Shown here piece after piece: positions 1-7,618 of a stretch of DNA of 29,636 nt. Every line of letters starts with the position of its first letter. The stretch's first letter is position 1. The translations under genes and the position numbers were made by a program. The stretch comes from Geobacter sp. (lineage in GTDB: Bacteria; Desulfobacterota; Desulfuromonadia; Geobacterales; Geobacteraceae), in contig RPRC01000110.1 in NCBI GenBank assembly GCA_003857395.1, positions 1 through 29,636 on the forward strand, written 5' to 3'. Under the pieces are notes generated by a model. The model was not told the origin of the DNA. It was given only the letters and a program-made list of their open reading frames with translations, and searched no databases.

Positions 1-1177
1 CAGTTCCGCACTGCCGGCAGTCTGTGGCAGGGTCTGTCCCCAAGAAACCCAGTGCGAACTGACCTGTGTCATGGGCAAGAAATACAAGTCTGTGGCCATC
101 GGCCGCCTGGAGCGTTTCGCCAGTGACTACGCCCTTTTCAAAGAACAACTGCCGGTGCCAGCCATTGCCGCTCCGACCGGGAAGAGAGTTGCGGTAGTGG
201 GAGCCGGGCCGGCAGGAATCACGGTAGCAGGCGACCTGGTCAAGCTGGGGCACGACGTCACCCTGTACGAGGCTCTGCACGAGCCGGGGGGAGTGCTGTT
301 GTACGGCATACCCGAATTCCGGCTTCCGAAAGAGATTGTCCGCCTGGAAGTGGAGGTTATCCAGCAACTTGGGGTAAAGCTGGTGACCAACTTCGTCGTG
401 GGCCGCACGGCCAGCGTCGACGAACTCCTCCAGGAATTTGACGCGGTATTTCTCGGCAACGGTGCTGGAGCACCAAGCTTCCTGAATGTTCCCGGCGAAA
501 ACCTGAACGGCGTCTACTCGGCCAGCGAATACCTGACCCGCTGCAACCTGATGAAGGCCTACCAGTTTCCCCGCTATACCACGCCGGTGGCCACCGGAAA
601 GAAGGTGGCTGTCCTCGGAGGCGGCAACGTGGCGATGGATGCAGTCCGGATGTCATTGCGGCTTGGCGCCGATGAGTCAACGATCCTCTACCGTCGCAGC
701 CGGAAAGAGATGCCGGCCAGGGTCGAAGAGATCGAAAATGCCGAAGAGGAAGGGGTGAAGTTCCATTTCCTGATAAACCCGGTACGGTTCCTCGGCAATG
801 AGACCGGGTGGGTTACCGGAGTCGAATGCCTGCGCATGGAACTGGGAGAACCGGATGCCTCAGGACGGCGACGGCCGATACCAATCAAGGGGTCGGAATT
901 CGTCGTTGATGTTGACATGGTGGTAGTTGCTATCGGGCAGTCGGCGAACCCGATCGTCGCTTCCACGGCCACCGGGGTTGAAACCAACGAGCGAGGCTAT
1001 TTCATCGCTGACGAGGACGGTCGCACCACCAAGCCGGGAGTTTGTGCCGGCGGCGACATTGTTACCGGTGCAGCCACCGTCATCCTGGCAATCGGTGCCG
1101 GTAAGAAGGCCGCCCGCGCCATGCACGAATACCTTAGCGGTAACGGGAGCTGGCCGGTAGTTACACCGCACAAATAG
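1..1177 (+). CDS. GltD/NfnL-type NADPH-dependent flavoprotein, 3' part (start outside window)
   Basis: This is the C-terminal 391 residues of a pyridine nucleotide:disulfide oxidoreductase-like FAD/4Fe-4S protein. The frame is open from base 2, before any start codon. The first codons read LPAVCGRVCPQETQCE, the Cys-rich Fe-S motif found near the N-terminus of glutamate synthase small subunits, so roughly 80 residues are missing to the left. An FAD-binding GAGPAG motif lies near base 200. A second Rossmann motif (GGGNVAMD), followed by the NADPH-type YRRSRKEMPAR, lies near 615-715. A C-terminal GGDIVTGAATV motif is typical of the FAD domain end. The family includes GltD, the homotetrameric archaeal/clostridial GltA, and the large subunit of NADH-dependent ferredoxin:NADP oxidoreductase (NfnL/SudA). 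The sequence seen here does not separate these, and the upstream neighbour that would decide is outside the window. The TAG stop is followed two bases later by repeat copy A. Confidence 0.9.
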   Translation, partial: SSALPAVCGRVCPQETQCELTCVMGKKYKSVAIGRLERFASDYALFKEQLPVPAIAAPTGKRVAVVGAGPAGITVAGDLVKLGHDVTLYEALHEPGGVLLYGIPEFRLPKEIVRLEVEVIQQLGVKLVTNFVVGRTASVDELLQEFDAVFLGNGAGAPSFLNVPGENLNGVYSASEYLTRCNLMKAYQFPRYTTPVATGKKVAVLGGGNVAMDAVRMSLRLGADESTILYRRSRKEMPARVEEIENAEEEGVKFHFLINPVRFLGNETGWVTGVECLRMELGEPDASGRRRPIPIKGSEFVVDVDMVVVAIGQSANPIVASTATGVETNERGYFIADEDGRTTKPGVCAGGDIVTGAATVILAIGAGKKAARAMHEYLSGNGSWPVVTPHK

Positions 1178-1178
1178 T

Positions 1179-1398
1179 TAGTTTTCATCCAGAAACACCA
1201 AAGTAGTGCTATCCCCCGTTGGGCTGGGGCTTTCTCGGAGTCTTTCGTACGGCTTTATGGCACAACAGCGACAGCAAGGAAAGCGCCTGATGCCGGCAGG
1301 TTGCCCGATCAGTGTCTCGGGTGGCAACCGATTACGAGAGGCTTCGGAAAAGTTCCCGCCCAGCCTCTGTTGAGACTTCCCGGATGGGAACTGGTTAG
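1179..1398 (+). repeat. Palindromic repeat element, copy A (inverted partner at 22289-22472)
   Basis: About 184 bp (1215-1398) match the reverse complement of 22289-22472 almost throughout, including exact blocks such as GGGCTGGGGCTTTCTCGGAG and CCGATTACGAGAGGCTTCG. The element is itself an imperfect palindrome: 1218-1252 can pair with about 1329-1364. The left end at 1179-1195 (TAGTTTTCATCCAGAAA) matches the end of copy B in 16 of 17 bases, which suggests terminal inverted repeats. No coding potential is evident. It looks like a non-autonomous, MITE-like or REP-like repeat family. Confidence 0.85.
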
Positions 1399-1423
1399 AT
1401 GGTCAGACCGTACCATTTGCAGA

Positions 1424-1452
1424 TTGACATTTCCGGTGTCGTCTGCAAGAAT
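1424..1452 (+). promoter_or_regulatory. Putative sigma70 promoter of the cobalamin gene run
   Basis: A consensus -35 box TTGACA (1424-1429) is followed after exactly 17 bases by AAGAAT (1447-1452), a 4/6 match to the -10 consensus. Transcription would start near 1459, just upstream of the riboswitch aptamer. A small dyad (GACA-N7-TGTC, 1426-1440) overlaps the -35 box and spacer; whether it binds a regulator is unknown. Confidence 0.55.
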
Positions 1453-1477
1453 CTTTTACACAACTAAATAGCACAAA

Positions 1478-1725
1478 CGACCGGGTGCTCTTACGGAGAT
1501 AATAGGGAAGAGGGTGAAAACCCCGCACTGCCCCGCAACTGTAAGCGGTGATGAAAGCTGCACGAAACGCCACTGAACTGGACGACGACACAACAAAGAT
1601 TTTACGGAGCAAGGAACGCGCGGGACGCGCGGACCTCGACCGTTAATCTTTTGGCCAGGTTGCTTCAATCGGGAAGGCGCAGCGAGTAAAGCGATCCGCA
1701 AGTCAGGAAACCTGCCCGGTTGAAA
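1478..1725 (+). ncRNA. Cobalamin riboswitch aptamer
   Basis: The conserved core of the AdoCbl riboswitch is plain: GGGTGCTC, GGGAAGAGGGTGAAAA, CCCCGCACTGCCCCGCAACT, GTAAGCGGTGATGAAAG and CGCCACTG, followed by a variable arm of about 90 bases, then GGGAAGGCGC, GCGATCCGCAAGTCAGGA and AACCTGCCCGG. The last segment is the B12 box. The variable peripheral arm (about 1575-1665) is longer than in many family members. The aptamer lies directly upstream of cobU and should repress the downstream run when cobalamin is plentiful. It is the only cobalamin riboswitch in the window. Confidence 0.95.
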
Positions 1726-1775
1726 CAGTCAGGACCTCCGAGGGAGAGGCACCGAAGCCTTACGTGTATCCAGCG

Positions 1776-1820
1776 AGCGGTTTCAGTACCCCGCTTCTCA
1801 CCAGAGAGGCGGGGTTTTTT
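1776..1820 (+). terminator. Riboswitch expression platform: terminator/RBS hairpin with possible anti-hairpin
   Basis: A 12-bp stem (1788-1799 with 1804-1815, one G-U pair, loop ACCA) is followed by a T-run (1815-1820) ending one base before the cobU ATG. The only purine-rich Shine-Dalgarno candidate for cobU (GAGAGG, 1804-1809) lies in the 3' arm, so the same hairpin could both terminate transcription and hide the ribosome site. A competing stem, AGCGG (1776-1780) with CCGCT (1791-1795), would break the terminator 5' arm and is a candidate antiterminator. The pairings were worked out by eye. Confidence 0.8.
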
Positions 1821-1821
1821 A

Positions 1822-2340
1822 ATGTCAAAAATTACATTTATCACCGGAGGTGCCCGAAGCGGCAAAAGTCGCCTGGCCGAAAAGCTTGCCGAAGTCTTTG
1901 AGGAGCCCCTGTGCTACATCGCCACCGGCGAAGCGCGGGACCGGGAGATGGCGGAACGAATTGCTACCCATCGGCAGAGACGTGGGAATGCCTGGCGAAC
2001 CGTGGAAGAACCGCTCCTTGTAGCGGAAGCCATCAGGGCGGCAAACGGCTGCTACCAGGCGATACTGGTCGACTGTATCACCCTCTGGATCACCAACCTG
2101 CTGTTCCATCACGATGCGGTCGAACCGGTACTCGCCGAAGTGAGGTCGCTTGCCAAACTCTTCCCTGCCCTGAAAACGCCGATTATCCTCGTTTCCAACG
2201 AAGTCGGTATGGGAATTGTTCCGGAAAATGCCCTGGCACGAAGTTTCCGTGATCTTGCCGGACAAGCCAACCGGATCCTGGCCGAGGCAGCTGATGAAGT
2301 ATACATGACAATTTCCGGAATCCCGCTGAAGTTGAAGTAG
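1822..2340 (+). CDS. cobU: Adenosylcobinamide kinase / adenosylcobinamide-phosphate guanylyltransferase
   Basis: This 172-residue protein has the usual CobU length. It phosphorylates adenosylcobinamide and then transfers GMP from GTP to give AdoCbi-GDP, the first step of nucleotide-loop assembly. The sequence shows a P-loop GGARSGKS (residues 9-16), the RIATHRQRR segment with His50 at the position of the guanylylated histidine of the family, a Walker B-like ILVDCITLW (81-89) and the conserved NEVG (126-129). The ATG at 1822 was chosen because the family starts with (M)ITFITGGARSGKS. A frame extending upstream to a TTG at 1720 would run through the riboswitch platform and is not credible. The stop TAG (2338-2340) is the first part of the palindromic repeat that fills the gap to cobT. 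It is the first gene under riboswitch control. Confidence 0.96.
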   Translation: MSKITFITGGARSGKSRLAEKLAEVFEEPLCYIATGEARDREMAERIATHRQRRGNAWRTVEEPLLVAEAIRAANGCYQAILVDCITLWITNLLFHHDAVEPVLAEVRSLAKLFPALKTPIILVSNEVGMGIVPENALARSFRDLAGQANRILAEAADEVYMTISGIPLKLK

Positions 2341-2406
2341 GGGCGCTGCTTGCCGCGCCCTGGTTTTGAATTGTGCCGAGAAGGGCGCGGCAAGTAGCGC
2401 CCCTAC
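2337..2406 (+). repeat. TGTAGGGGC-type palindromic repeat between cobU and cobT
   Basis: The arms GTAGGGGCGCTGCTTGCCGC... (from 2337) and their near-perfect complement ending GCGCCCCTAC (2406) can form a stem of about 24 bp around a 22-base loop. The TAG of the left arm is the stop codon of cobU. The repeat fills almost the whole intergenic gap. It is a sibling of the copies at 3488-3561, 17067-17129 and 20128-20187. Confidence 0.9.
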
Positions 2407-2432
2407 AATCCAAGCAAGACAGGACACCAATC

Positions 2433-3491
2433 ATGACCCTTCTCCACGATACCCTCGCCAGAATTCAACCCCTTGACTCGGAGTTGCTGCAGAAGGCCCA
2501 GGAAAAGCTGGACAACAAGACCAAACCGCTCGGCTCCCTGGGAAGACTGGAAGAGTTCGCCCGTCGTTTTGCCGCCATCTCCGGCAGCCTGGAACCGGAT
2601 ACCACAAAAAAGGTAATCTTCACCTTTGCCGCCGATCACGGTGTGGTGGAGGAAGGAATCTCCGCTTTTCCCAAAGAGGTAACCCCGCAAATGGTCTTCA
2701 ATTTTCTCCGTGGAGGAGCCGGCATCAACGTGCTGGCACGCCATGGAGGAACAGACGTGCGGGTGGTGGACATGGGGGTTGATTATGATTTTGGTGAGAT
2801 TGCAGGGCTCATCGATCGCAAGGTAGCCAAGGGCACAGCCAACATGGCCAAATGCCCTGCCATGACCTGCCAGCAGGCGCTAGCGGCCCTGGAGGGGGGA
2901 ATTGCCCTGGCAAACGGCTGCCGGGACGAGGGCATCGCCATGGTCGGAACCGGCGAGATGGGCATCGGCAACACCACCGCTGCCTCGGCCATTATCGCCG
3001 CCCTTTCCGGATTACCGGTCAAGCAGGTCACCAGCCGGGGAACCGGTATCAATGACGCAGCCCTGGCCAACAAGATCCGGGTCATCGAGCAGGCCCTCCT
3101 GGTAAATCGGCCGGACCCGACAGACGCCCTCGACGTACTGACCAAGGTCGGCGGCCTGGAGATTGCCGGCATTGCCGGGCTGATTATCGGCTGTGCCGCC
3201 AACCACATCCCGGTGGTGGTCGACGGCTTTATTTCCACCTCCGGCGCCCTTATTGCCGCCGGGATGAATCCGCTCATCAAGGACTACCTGTTTGCCGCCC
3301 ACGAATCGGTTGAGATTGGTCACCGCTACATGCTGGATCATCTGGCTGCCGAACCGATCCTCGATCTGCAGCTCCGCCTTGGCGAAGGAACCGGTGCGGC
3401 CCTGGCCATGGGTCTTATTGAGGCAGGTGTGAAGATCATGAAAGAAATGGCGACCTTTGCGGAAGCCGGAGTGGCGGAACAGCAGGTGTAG
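2433..3491 (+). CDS. cobT: Nicotinate-nucleotide:dimethylbenzimidazole phosphoribosyltransferase
   Basis: CobT transfers phosphoribosyl from nicotinate mononucleotide to the lower-ligand base (usually 5,6-dimethylbenzimidazole), making alpha-ribazole phosphate for the nucleotide loop. The 352 residues match the family length and are collinear with it: [14 protein letters not shown] (28-41), [15 protein letters not shown] (66-80), [15 protein letters not shown] (172-186), and the C-terminal [10 protein letters not shown], where Glu318 corresponds to the catalytic glutamate. The ATG at 2433 was chosen over an upstream TTG at 2373 because the longer version would translate the palindromic repeat, and an AGGA lies just upstream at 2420-2423. 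The stop TAG (3489-3491) again comes from a repeat copy. No gene for lower-ligand synthesis is visible nearby, so the natural base is not known. Confidence 0.96.
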   Translation: MTLLHDTLARIQPLDSELLQKAQEKLDNKTKPLGSLGRLEEFARRFAAISGSLEPDTTKKVIFTFAADHGVVEEGISAFPKEVTPQMVFNFLRGGAGINVLARHGGTDVRVVDMGVDYDFGEIAGLIDRKVAKGTANMAKCPAMTCQQALAALEGGIALANGCRDEGIAMVGTGEMGIGNTTAASAIIAALSGLPVKQVTSRGTGINDAALANKIRVIEQALLVNRPDPTDALDVLTKVGGLEIAGIAGLIIGCAANHIPVVVDGFISTSGALIAAGMNPLIKDYLFAAHESVEIGHRYMLDHLAAEPILDLQLRLGEGTGAALAMGLIEAGVKIMKEMATFAEAGVAEQQV

Positions 3492-3561
3492 GGGCGCTGC
3501 TTGCCGCGCCCGTGCTAAACGGTTGTGTAAGTAAGAAGGGCGCGGCAAGCAGCGCCCCTAC
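3488..3561 (+). repeat. TGTAGGGGC-type palindromic repeat between cobT and cobS
   Basis: This copy has the same arms as the cobU-cobT copy: GTAGGGGCGCTGCTTGCCGC on the left, complement ending GCGCCCCTAC on the right, with a stem of about 24 bp and a different loop. The left arm supplies the cobT stop codon (TAG 3489-3491). The right arm ends 8 bases before the cobS ATG. Confidence 0.9.
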
Positions 3562-3569
3562 GGAAAACC

Positions 3570-4325
3570 ATGCGCTTCTTTATTATCGCAATTCAGTTTC
3601 TGACCATTATTCCGCTCCCTTTTTCCGTGCGTTGCGGAGAAAAGGATCTGGGACGATCGCTGGCCTATTTTCCCCTAGCCGGTCTGGCTCTTGGCGCGCT
3701 GCTGGTGGGACTCAACTATCTTCTCTCTCTTGTTCTGCCGCGTATGGTTGTCGATCTGCTCCTTGTTACGGCCCTGGCGATTGTGAGCGGAGTCCTGCAC
3801 CTGGACGGGCTGGCGGATGTCTGCGACGGGCTGGCAGCCCGCGGTGACCGGGAACGATTCCTGAAGGTCATGAAGGATTCCCATATCGGCGCTGCCGGAG
3901 CAGTCGGACTGATACTGGCCCTGCTTCTCAAATACGCGGCACTGCTTTCCATCCCCATTTCCCTGAAGCAGCAGGCCCTGTTCTGTTTCCCCATGCTGGC
4001 ACGTTTCGTTCAGGTCTCGATGATTGTCGGTGCCCGGCAGGCACGCAGCGACGGCCTCGGAGCCGTGATGATCAGCGGGGCTGGCTGGCCGCAACTGATC
4101 CTGGCAGCCATGACCACCCTTGCCGCAGCACTGCTACTCATGGGAGTAACGGGACTCTGGATCTTTGTCGCCGCCTGTCTACTCACCTGGGCCCTCAAAG
4201 CCTGGTTTCATCGGAAGATTGGCGGAATTACCGGAGACATCATCGGCTTTGCCAGCGAATTGAACGAACTTCTCACTCTCCTGATAATACTGGCCCTCTC
4301 AGGACAAAAGGTTTTCACTCTATGA
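3570..4325 (+). CDS. cobS: Adenosylcobinamide-GDP ribazoletransferase (cobalamin synthase)
   Basis: CobS is the integral-membrane enzyme that joins AdoCbi-GDP with alpha-ribazole (or its phosphate) to make cobalamin (phosphate). The protein has 251 residues, near the usual 245-260. The N-terminal FFIIAIQFLTIIP is typical of the family. The CDP-alcohol-transferase-like metal site appears as LHLDGLADVCDGLAARGDRERFLKVMKDSHIGAAG (77-110). Several hydrophobic helices follow, around residues 30-58, 61-75, 108-125 and 180-210. The start ATG at 3570 follows the right arm of the repeat directly, with only a weak GGAA as ribosome site. The stop overlaps the next start (ATGA, 4322-4325), so translation of cobC is probably coupled. 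Confidence 0.95.
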   Translation: MRFFIIAIQFLTIIPLPFSVRCGEKDLGRSLAYFPLAGLALGALLVGLNYLLSLVLPRMVVDLLLVTALAIVSGVLHLDGLADVCDGLAARGDRERFLKVMKDSHIGAAGAVGLILALLLKYAALLSIPISLKQQALFCFPMLARFVQVSMIVGARQARSDGLGAVMISGAGWPQLILAAMTTLAAALLLMGVTGLWIFVAACLLTWALKAWFHRKIGGITGDIIGFASELNELLTLLIILALSGQKVFTL

Positions 4326-4924
4326 AAGCAAAAACTCGCATATATCTGATCCGCCACGGAGAAATTGTTGGAAGTGATGTCTTACGCTATAACGGCCAGG
4401 CAGATGTCCACCTCACCCCTAAGGGCTTTGAACAGTACTACCAGCTGGCGGAACGACTGAAGGATACTCCGGTATCCGCATGCTACACCAGCGATCTGAC
4501 CCGCTGTGTCCAGGGAGCGGAGATTCTCTGTGCCCAGCGGAAAATCAGCTTTCATACCAGAATGGAACTTCGGGAACTCAGTTTCGGAGAATGGGAAGGA
4601 ATGGCCTGGACCGAATTGGCTGAGAGGTTTCCTGAGGAATGGAAGAACCGAATGAAAGGTTTTGTTGAGTTTCGCGCCCCGGGTGGTGAAAACCTCCTCG
4701 ACCTCCGCGACCGGGTGCTCCCCGCGCTTCGTGAGATTGTCACCCGCCATCCGGGTGAAGAGGTTTTTGTGGTCGGCCATGGCGGAGTTAACCGGATCAT
4801 TCTGCTTGACGCCCTGGGCTCTCCGCCCTCGTCCATGTTCCGCATCGAGCAGGACTATGGCTGTATGAATATCATTGATTATTATGAGGACGGAAATCCG
4901 GTTGTAAAGCTCCTGAACGGATGA
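4322..4924 (+). CDS. cobC: Alpha-ribazole phosphatase (histidine phosphatase family)
   Basis: CobC removes the phosphate from alpha-ribazole-5'-phosphate or from adenosylcobalamin-5'-phosphate. The 200-residue protein carries the RHGE phosphohistidine motif (residues 11-14), the [11 protein letters not shown] segment and a second catalytic histidine in VVGHGG (His153). It overlaps cobS by 4 bases at its start and cbiA by 4 bases at its end (ATGA at both), showing tight translational coupling. Histidine phosphatases are functionally broad, so the specific call rests on the position between cobS and cbiA as well as on the motifs. Confidence 0.92.
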   Translation: MKAKTRIYLIRHGEIVGSDVLRYNGQADVHLTPKGFEQYYQLAERLKDTPVSACYTSDLTRCVQGAEILCAQRKISFHTRMELRELSFGEWEGMAWTELAERFPEEWKNRMKGFVEFRAPGGENLLDLRDRVLPALREIVTRHPGEEVFVVGHGGVNRIILLDALGSPPSSMFRIEQDYGCMNIIDYYEDGNPVVKLLNG

Positions 4925-6363
4925 TCGCCATGCAAGCAATCGTCATCGCTGCCCCGATGAGCGGATCGGGCAAGACTACCGTGACCCTGGGCATTATGGA
5001 ATGCCTGAAACGGAGAGGTCTTGCCGTTGCCCCTTTCAAGGTGGGCCCGGACTTCATTGATCCTGGCTGGCATCGCCTCGTGACCGGCCGCACCTCGGTG
5101 AACCTTGACGGCTGGATGTGTCCGGAACGGTTTGTCCGCGAAACCTTTGCCGAACATGCCAAGGGAGCAGACATCGCCGTCATTGAAGGGGTCATGGGAC
5201 TCTTCGACGGCATCGATGGCACTTCGGAAGCGGGAAGCACCGCCCAGGTGGCAAAAATTCTCGCCAGCCCGGTGATCCTGGTCGTTGACGCCAAGAGCCA
5301 AGCCCGAAGCGCTGCGGCACTGGTCCAGGGTTTTGCCTGCTTCGATCCAGAGGTGCAGCTTGCCGGGGTGATCTTTAATAACGTGGGAAGCGCAAATCAT
5401 GCCCGGATCCTGCATGAAGCGATGGCAGCCTCCCTGCCGGGGGTAAAAGTGCTCGGCTGCATCCCACGGGACGAACACCTCAGCATCCCCTCTCGCCACC
5501 TGGGCCTGGTGACCGCAGAGGAAAATCCCCTGTCAGAGGAGTTCCTCAATTCCCTGGCAAAGGTAATCGGCGAGCAACTGGATCTGGACGAGCTGCTCTT
5601 ATTGGAATCATCAAAAAATTCCCTCCCCCCTAGCGGAGGAGGATCAGGGTGGGGAGGAATTTGCCATAATGCTCGTTTCGACTCATTGTCACCCACCCCC
5701 CAACCCCCTCCCGTCAAGGGAGGGGAGGCTAGAGTACGAATCGCCGTTGCCCGTGACGCCGCCTTCTGCTTTGTCTACGAGGACAATCTGCGACTGCTGC
5801 GGGAAGCCGGGGCCGAGATCGTCGAGTTTTCCCCCCTGAACGACACGCAGCTCCCGCAAGACATCGCCGGCATCTACCTCCCCGGAGGCTACCCGGAGCT
5901 CTTTGCCGAAGCACTCTCGGCCAACCAGAGCCTAATCGCTGAAATCAAGGCGGCAATCGAGGCAGGTATGCCGGTCTATGCCGAGTGCGGCGGCTTTATC
6001 TACCTGACACGGGGAGTTATTGATCAGGCTTTGACCCCTCTGGTCGGCATCTTTCCCGTTGCCACCCGCATGCTTCCCCGTCGCAAGGCCCTCGGCTACC
6101 GCGAAGTGCGGCTGATCGGAGATTCGATTCTCGGACCAGCGGGAACCGTCGTCCGTGGCCATGAATTCCACTATTCGGAAATGGAAGAAATGCCGCAAGA
6201 GGTCGAACGGCTGTATCAGCTGAAAAAAAACGGCACCGTGATTGGTGCCGAGGGCTACCGCTACCGGAGCTGCCTGGCATCGTACCAGCACCTCCACTTC
6301 GGCAGCTGCCCGGAGGTCGCGAACGCTTTTGTCAAAAATTGCTTTACATTCAAACACGATTAG
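4921..6363 (+). CDS. cbiA: Cobyrinate a,c-diamide synthase, with an in-frame repeat insertion
   Basis: CbiA uses ATP and glutamine to amidate the a and c side chains of (cobalt-)cobyrinate. The N-terminal ATP domain has a P-loop PMSGSGKTT (12-20), followed by [14 protein letters not shown] and the [10 protein letters not shown] loop. The C-terminal class I glutaminase-like domain starts near residue 275 ([18 protein letters not shown]) and has its nucleophile at Cys356 in [10 protein letters not shown]. The 480 residues are longer than usual because the inter-domain linker (about 234-269) is coded by a G/C-rich inverted repeat. The start overlaps cobC (ATGA); an alternative ATG at 4930 would remove three residues. 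Both domains look intact, so the enzyme is probably active. Confidence 0.95.
   Translation: MIAMQAIVIAAPMSGSGKTTVTLGIMECLKRRGLAVAPFKVGPDFIDPGWHRLVTGRTSVNLDGWMCPERFVRETFAEHAKGADIAVIEGVMGLFDGIDGTSEAGSTAQVAKILASPVILVVDAKSQARSAAALVQGFACFDPEVQLAGVIFNNVGSANHARILHEAMAASLPGVKVLGCIPRDEHLSIPSRHLGLVTAEENPLSEEFLNSLAKVIGEQLDLDELLLLESSKNSLPPSGGGSGWGGICHNARFDSLSPTPQPPPVKGGEARVRIAVARDAAFCFVYEDNLRLLREAGAEIVEFSPLNDTQLPQDIAGIYLPGGYPELFAEALSANQSLIAEIKAAIEAGMPVYAECGGFIYLTRGVIDQALTPLVGIFPVATRMLPRRKALGYREVRLIGDSILGPAGTVVRGHEFHYSEMEEMPQEVERLYQLKKNGTVIGAEGYRYRSCLASYQHLHFGSCPEVANAFVKNCFTFKHD
5621..5728 (+). repeat. Palindromic repeat inserted in frame in cbiA
   Basis: The left arm (5621-5661, CCCTCCCCCCTAGCGGAGGA...) and the right arm (5690-5728, ending CCGTCAAGGGAGGGGAG) are imperfect inverted repeats of about 35 bp around a 28-base centre. 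The whole 108 bases (36 codons) are read without a stop and give a Gly/Pro/Ser-rich linker. Base composition differs sharply from the flanking coding DNA. The sequence type looks like an intergenic repeat, not evolved protein code. Confidence 0.85.
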
Positions 6364-6395
6364 CCAAAGAGTTCAGACGTGCGCGCTGTGTCCTT

Positions 6396-6456
6396 CGTAG
6401 AGTCAGGTCCCTGTGCCTGCCCACAAAAAGGACAGCACAGGGGGAGTACCCCGACA
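6396..6456 (+). repeat. Degenerate TGTAGGGGC-type repeat before cbiM
   Basis: In the 134-base gap between cbiA and cbiM, CGTAGAGTCAGGTCCCTGTG with CCTGCCC and, on the other side, GGACAGCACAGGGGGAGTAC with CCCGACAG resemble the better copies at 17067-17129 and 20128-20187 but carry several changes and a shortened centre. I see no promoter, riboswitch or terminator in the rest of the gap. Confidence 0.6.
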
Positions 6457-6497
6457 GTTCCGGCCTTCTCCGGCAACGCTGTTACAACGAGGTTTTT

Positions 6498-7238
6498 ATG
6501 GTAAAATTGTTCACTTGCATAACCCTTCTGCTGGTAGCCGCTCCAGCCCAGGCCATGCACATTTCGGAAGGGATTCTGCCCTTGCCTTGGGCGGTGGCCT
6601 GGTACGCGCTCGCCCTGCCCTTCGTGGCCCTTGGTATCCGGCGCCTGAATACGCTGGCCAAGGAGGACCTGTCCTTCAAGCCGCTGGTCGGGTTGCTGGC
6701 AGCGGTGGTGTTCATCATCTCCTGCATGCCGGTACCGGTGCCGACCGCCGGCACCTGCTCCCACCCCTGCGGCACGGGTATGGCGGCGATCCTGCTCGGT
6801 CCCTATGTCAGCTCGCTGGTCGCGGCGGTTGCCCTGCTGCTCCAGGCGCTGTTCCTTTCCCATGGTGGAATTTCCACCTGGGGGGCCAATATCTTTTCCA
6901 TGGGGGTGATTGGTTCTCTGGCCGGCTATTTCACCTTCAAGGGTCTGCGGGCCATGGGTGTCCCGCTGGGGTTGGCGGCCTTTTTTGCCGGTCTCCAGGC
7001 AGACTGGGCCACCTACCTGGCAACTTCCGTTGAACTGGCTTCCGGTATCCGGGGCAGCGAGCCGTTCCTGCTGCTGCTGGAGAAGATTTTGCTCGCCTTT
7101 GTCCCGACACAGCTCCCCCTCGGCATCCTGGAAGGCGCCATGACCGCCGGCATGGTGATGCTGCTGTACCGGAAACGGCCGGATATCCTGGTAAAAATGC
7201 GGGTGATCACAGCCGGGGAGGTACAGGGAAATGGCTAG
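6498..7238 (+). CDS. cbiM: ECF cobalt transporter, substrate-specific component CbiM
   Basis: CbiM is the membrane S-component that binds Co2+ in the CbiMNQO energy-coupling-factor importer. The 246-residue protein begins with a signal-like segment (1-19, ending APAQA), after which the mature chain would start Met20-His21 (MHISEGILP). In the CbiM/NikM family this exposed Met-His end is part of the metal site, with a further His, here His89 in TAGTCSHPCGTG. About six further hydrophobic helices follow. The ATG at 6498 has a ribosome site AACGAGG at 6486-6492 and places the signal peptide correctly; upstream in-frame starts would translate the intergenic repeat. The 3' end overlaps the next gene by 8 bases. 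Confidence 0.95.
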   Translation: MVKLFTCITLLLVAAPAQAMHISEGILPLPWAVAWYALALPFVALGIRRLNTLAKEDLSFKPLVGLLAAVVFIISCMPVPVPTAGTCSHPCGTGMAAILLGPYVSSLVAAVALLLQALFLSHGGISTWGANIFSMGVIGSLAGYFTFKGLRAMGVPLGLAAFFAGLQADWATYLATSVELASGIRGSEPFLLLLEKILLAFVPTQLPLGILEGAMTAGMVMLLYRKRPDILVKMRVITAGEVQGNG

Positions 7239-7590
7239 GAATGCTGAAAAAGTGCACCGAGATCAGCGCACAGGAAAAATAAGAAAGGCCCTTTCAGTAC
7301 TAGCTTTTCTACCGCTTGTAACCTTTAGCCTCGTTTCTCAGACCTTTTGCCCCAGCGCCTTCGCTGCTGACCGCTGGCCTGGCGTCGACGAAACCGTTGT
7401 GGAAAAATTCGCCTCGGAACGAGGGCGAGAAGCACACGAGCCGCTTATCAACACCGACCAGGGAGACCTATTGCTGTTTGTTTTTCTCCTTGCCGGAACC
7501 ATTGGCGGTTTCGCAGCCGGCTATTACTGGCGGATGCTGCTGGAAGGGAAAAACAAGGTCGCGGAAAGCGCAAAGATAAAGAAGCTATAG
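7231..7590 (+). CDS. cbiN: CbiN-like small membrane component of the cobalt transporter
   Basis: This 119-residue protein has two hydrophobic segments (about 19-46, with an AFAA end like a signal anchor, and about 79-100) joined by an extracytoplasmic loop. This is the layout of CbiN, the small auxiliary subunit needed for Co2+ uptake with CbiM. The stretch ADRWPGVDE, the loop, and then DLLLFVFLLAGTIGGFAAGYYW fit CbiN, and the gene lies directly after cbiM with an 8-base overlap and a GGAGG ribosome site at 7216-7220. The N-terminal extension before the first helix and the divergent loop make it longer than typical CbiN (about 100). The call rests on topology and position more than on strong sequence identity. 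Confidence 0.75.
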   Translation: MARNAEKVHRDQRTGKIRKALSVLAFLPLVTFSLVSQTFCPSAFAADRWPGVDETVVEKFASERGREAHEPLINTDQGDLLLFVFLLAGTIGGFAAGYYWRMLLEGKNKVAESAKIKKL

Positions 7591-7618
7591 AGTTTTTGTC
7601 CGGGGGGCGGGAAATTTC

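Noticed and set aside
2337..3561. Paired hairpins around cobT as a CRISPR or terminator pair
   Set aside because: There are only two copies at gene borders with no regular spacers, and no T-runs; they belong to a dispersed palindromic repeat family.
6364..6497. Possible second riboswitch or promoter before cbiM
   Set aside because: None of the conserved cobalamin aptamer blocks is present; the segment is better explained as a degenerate palindromic repeat.
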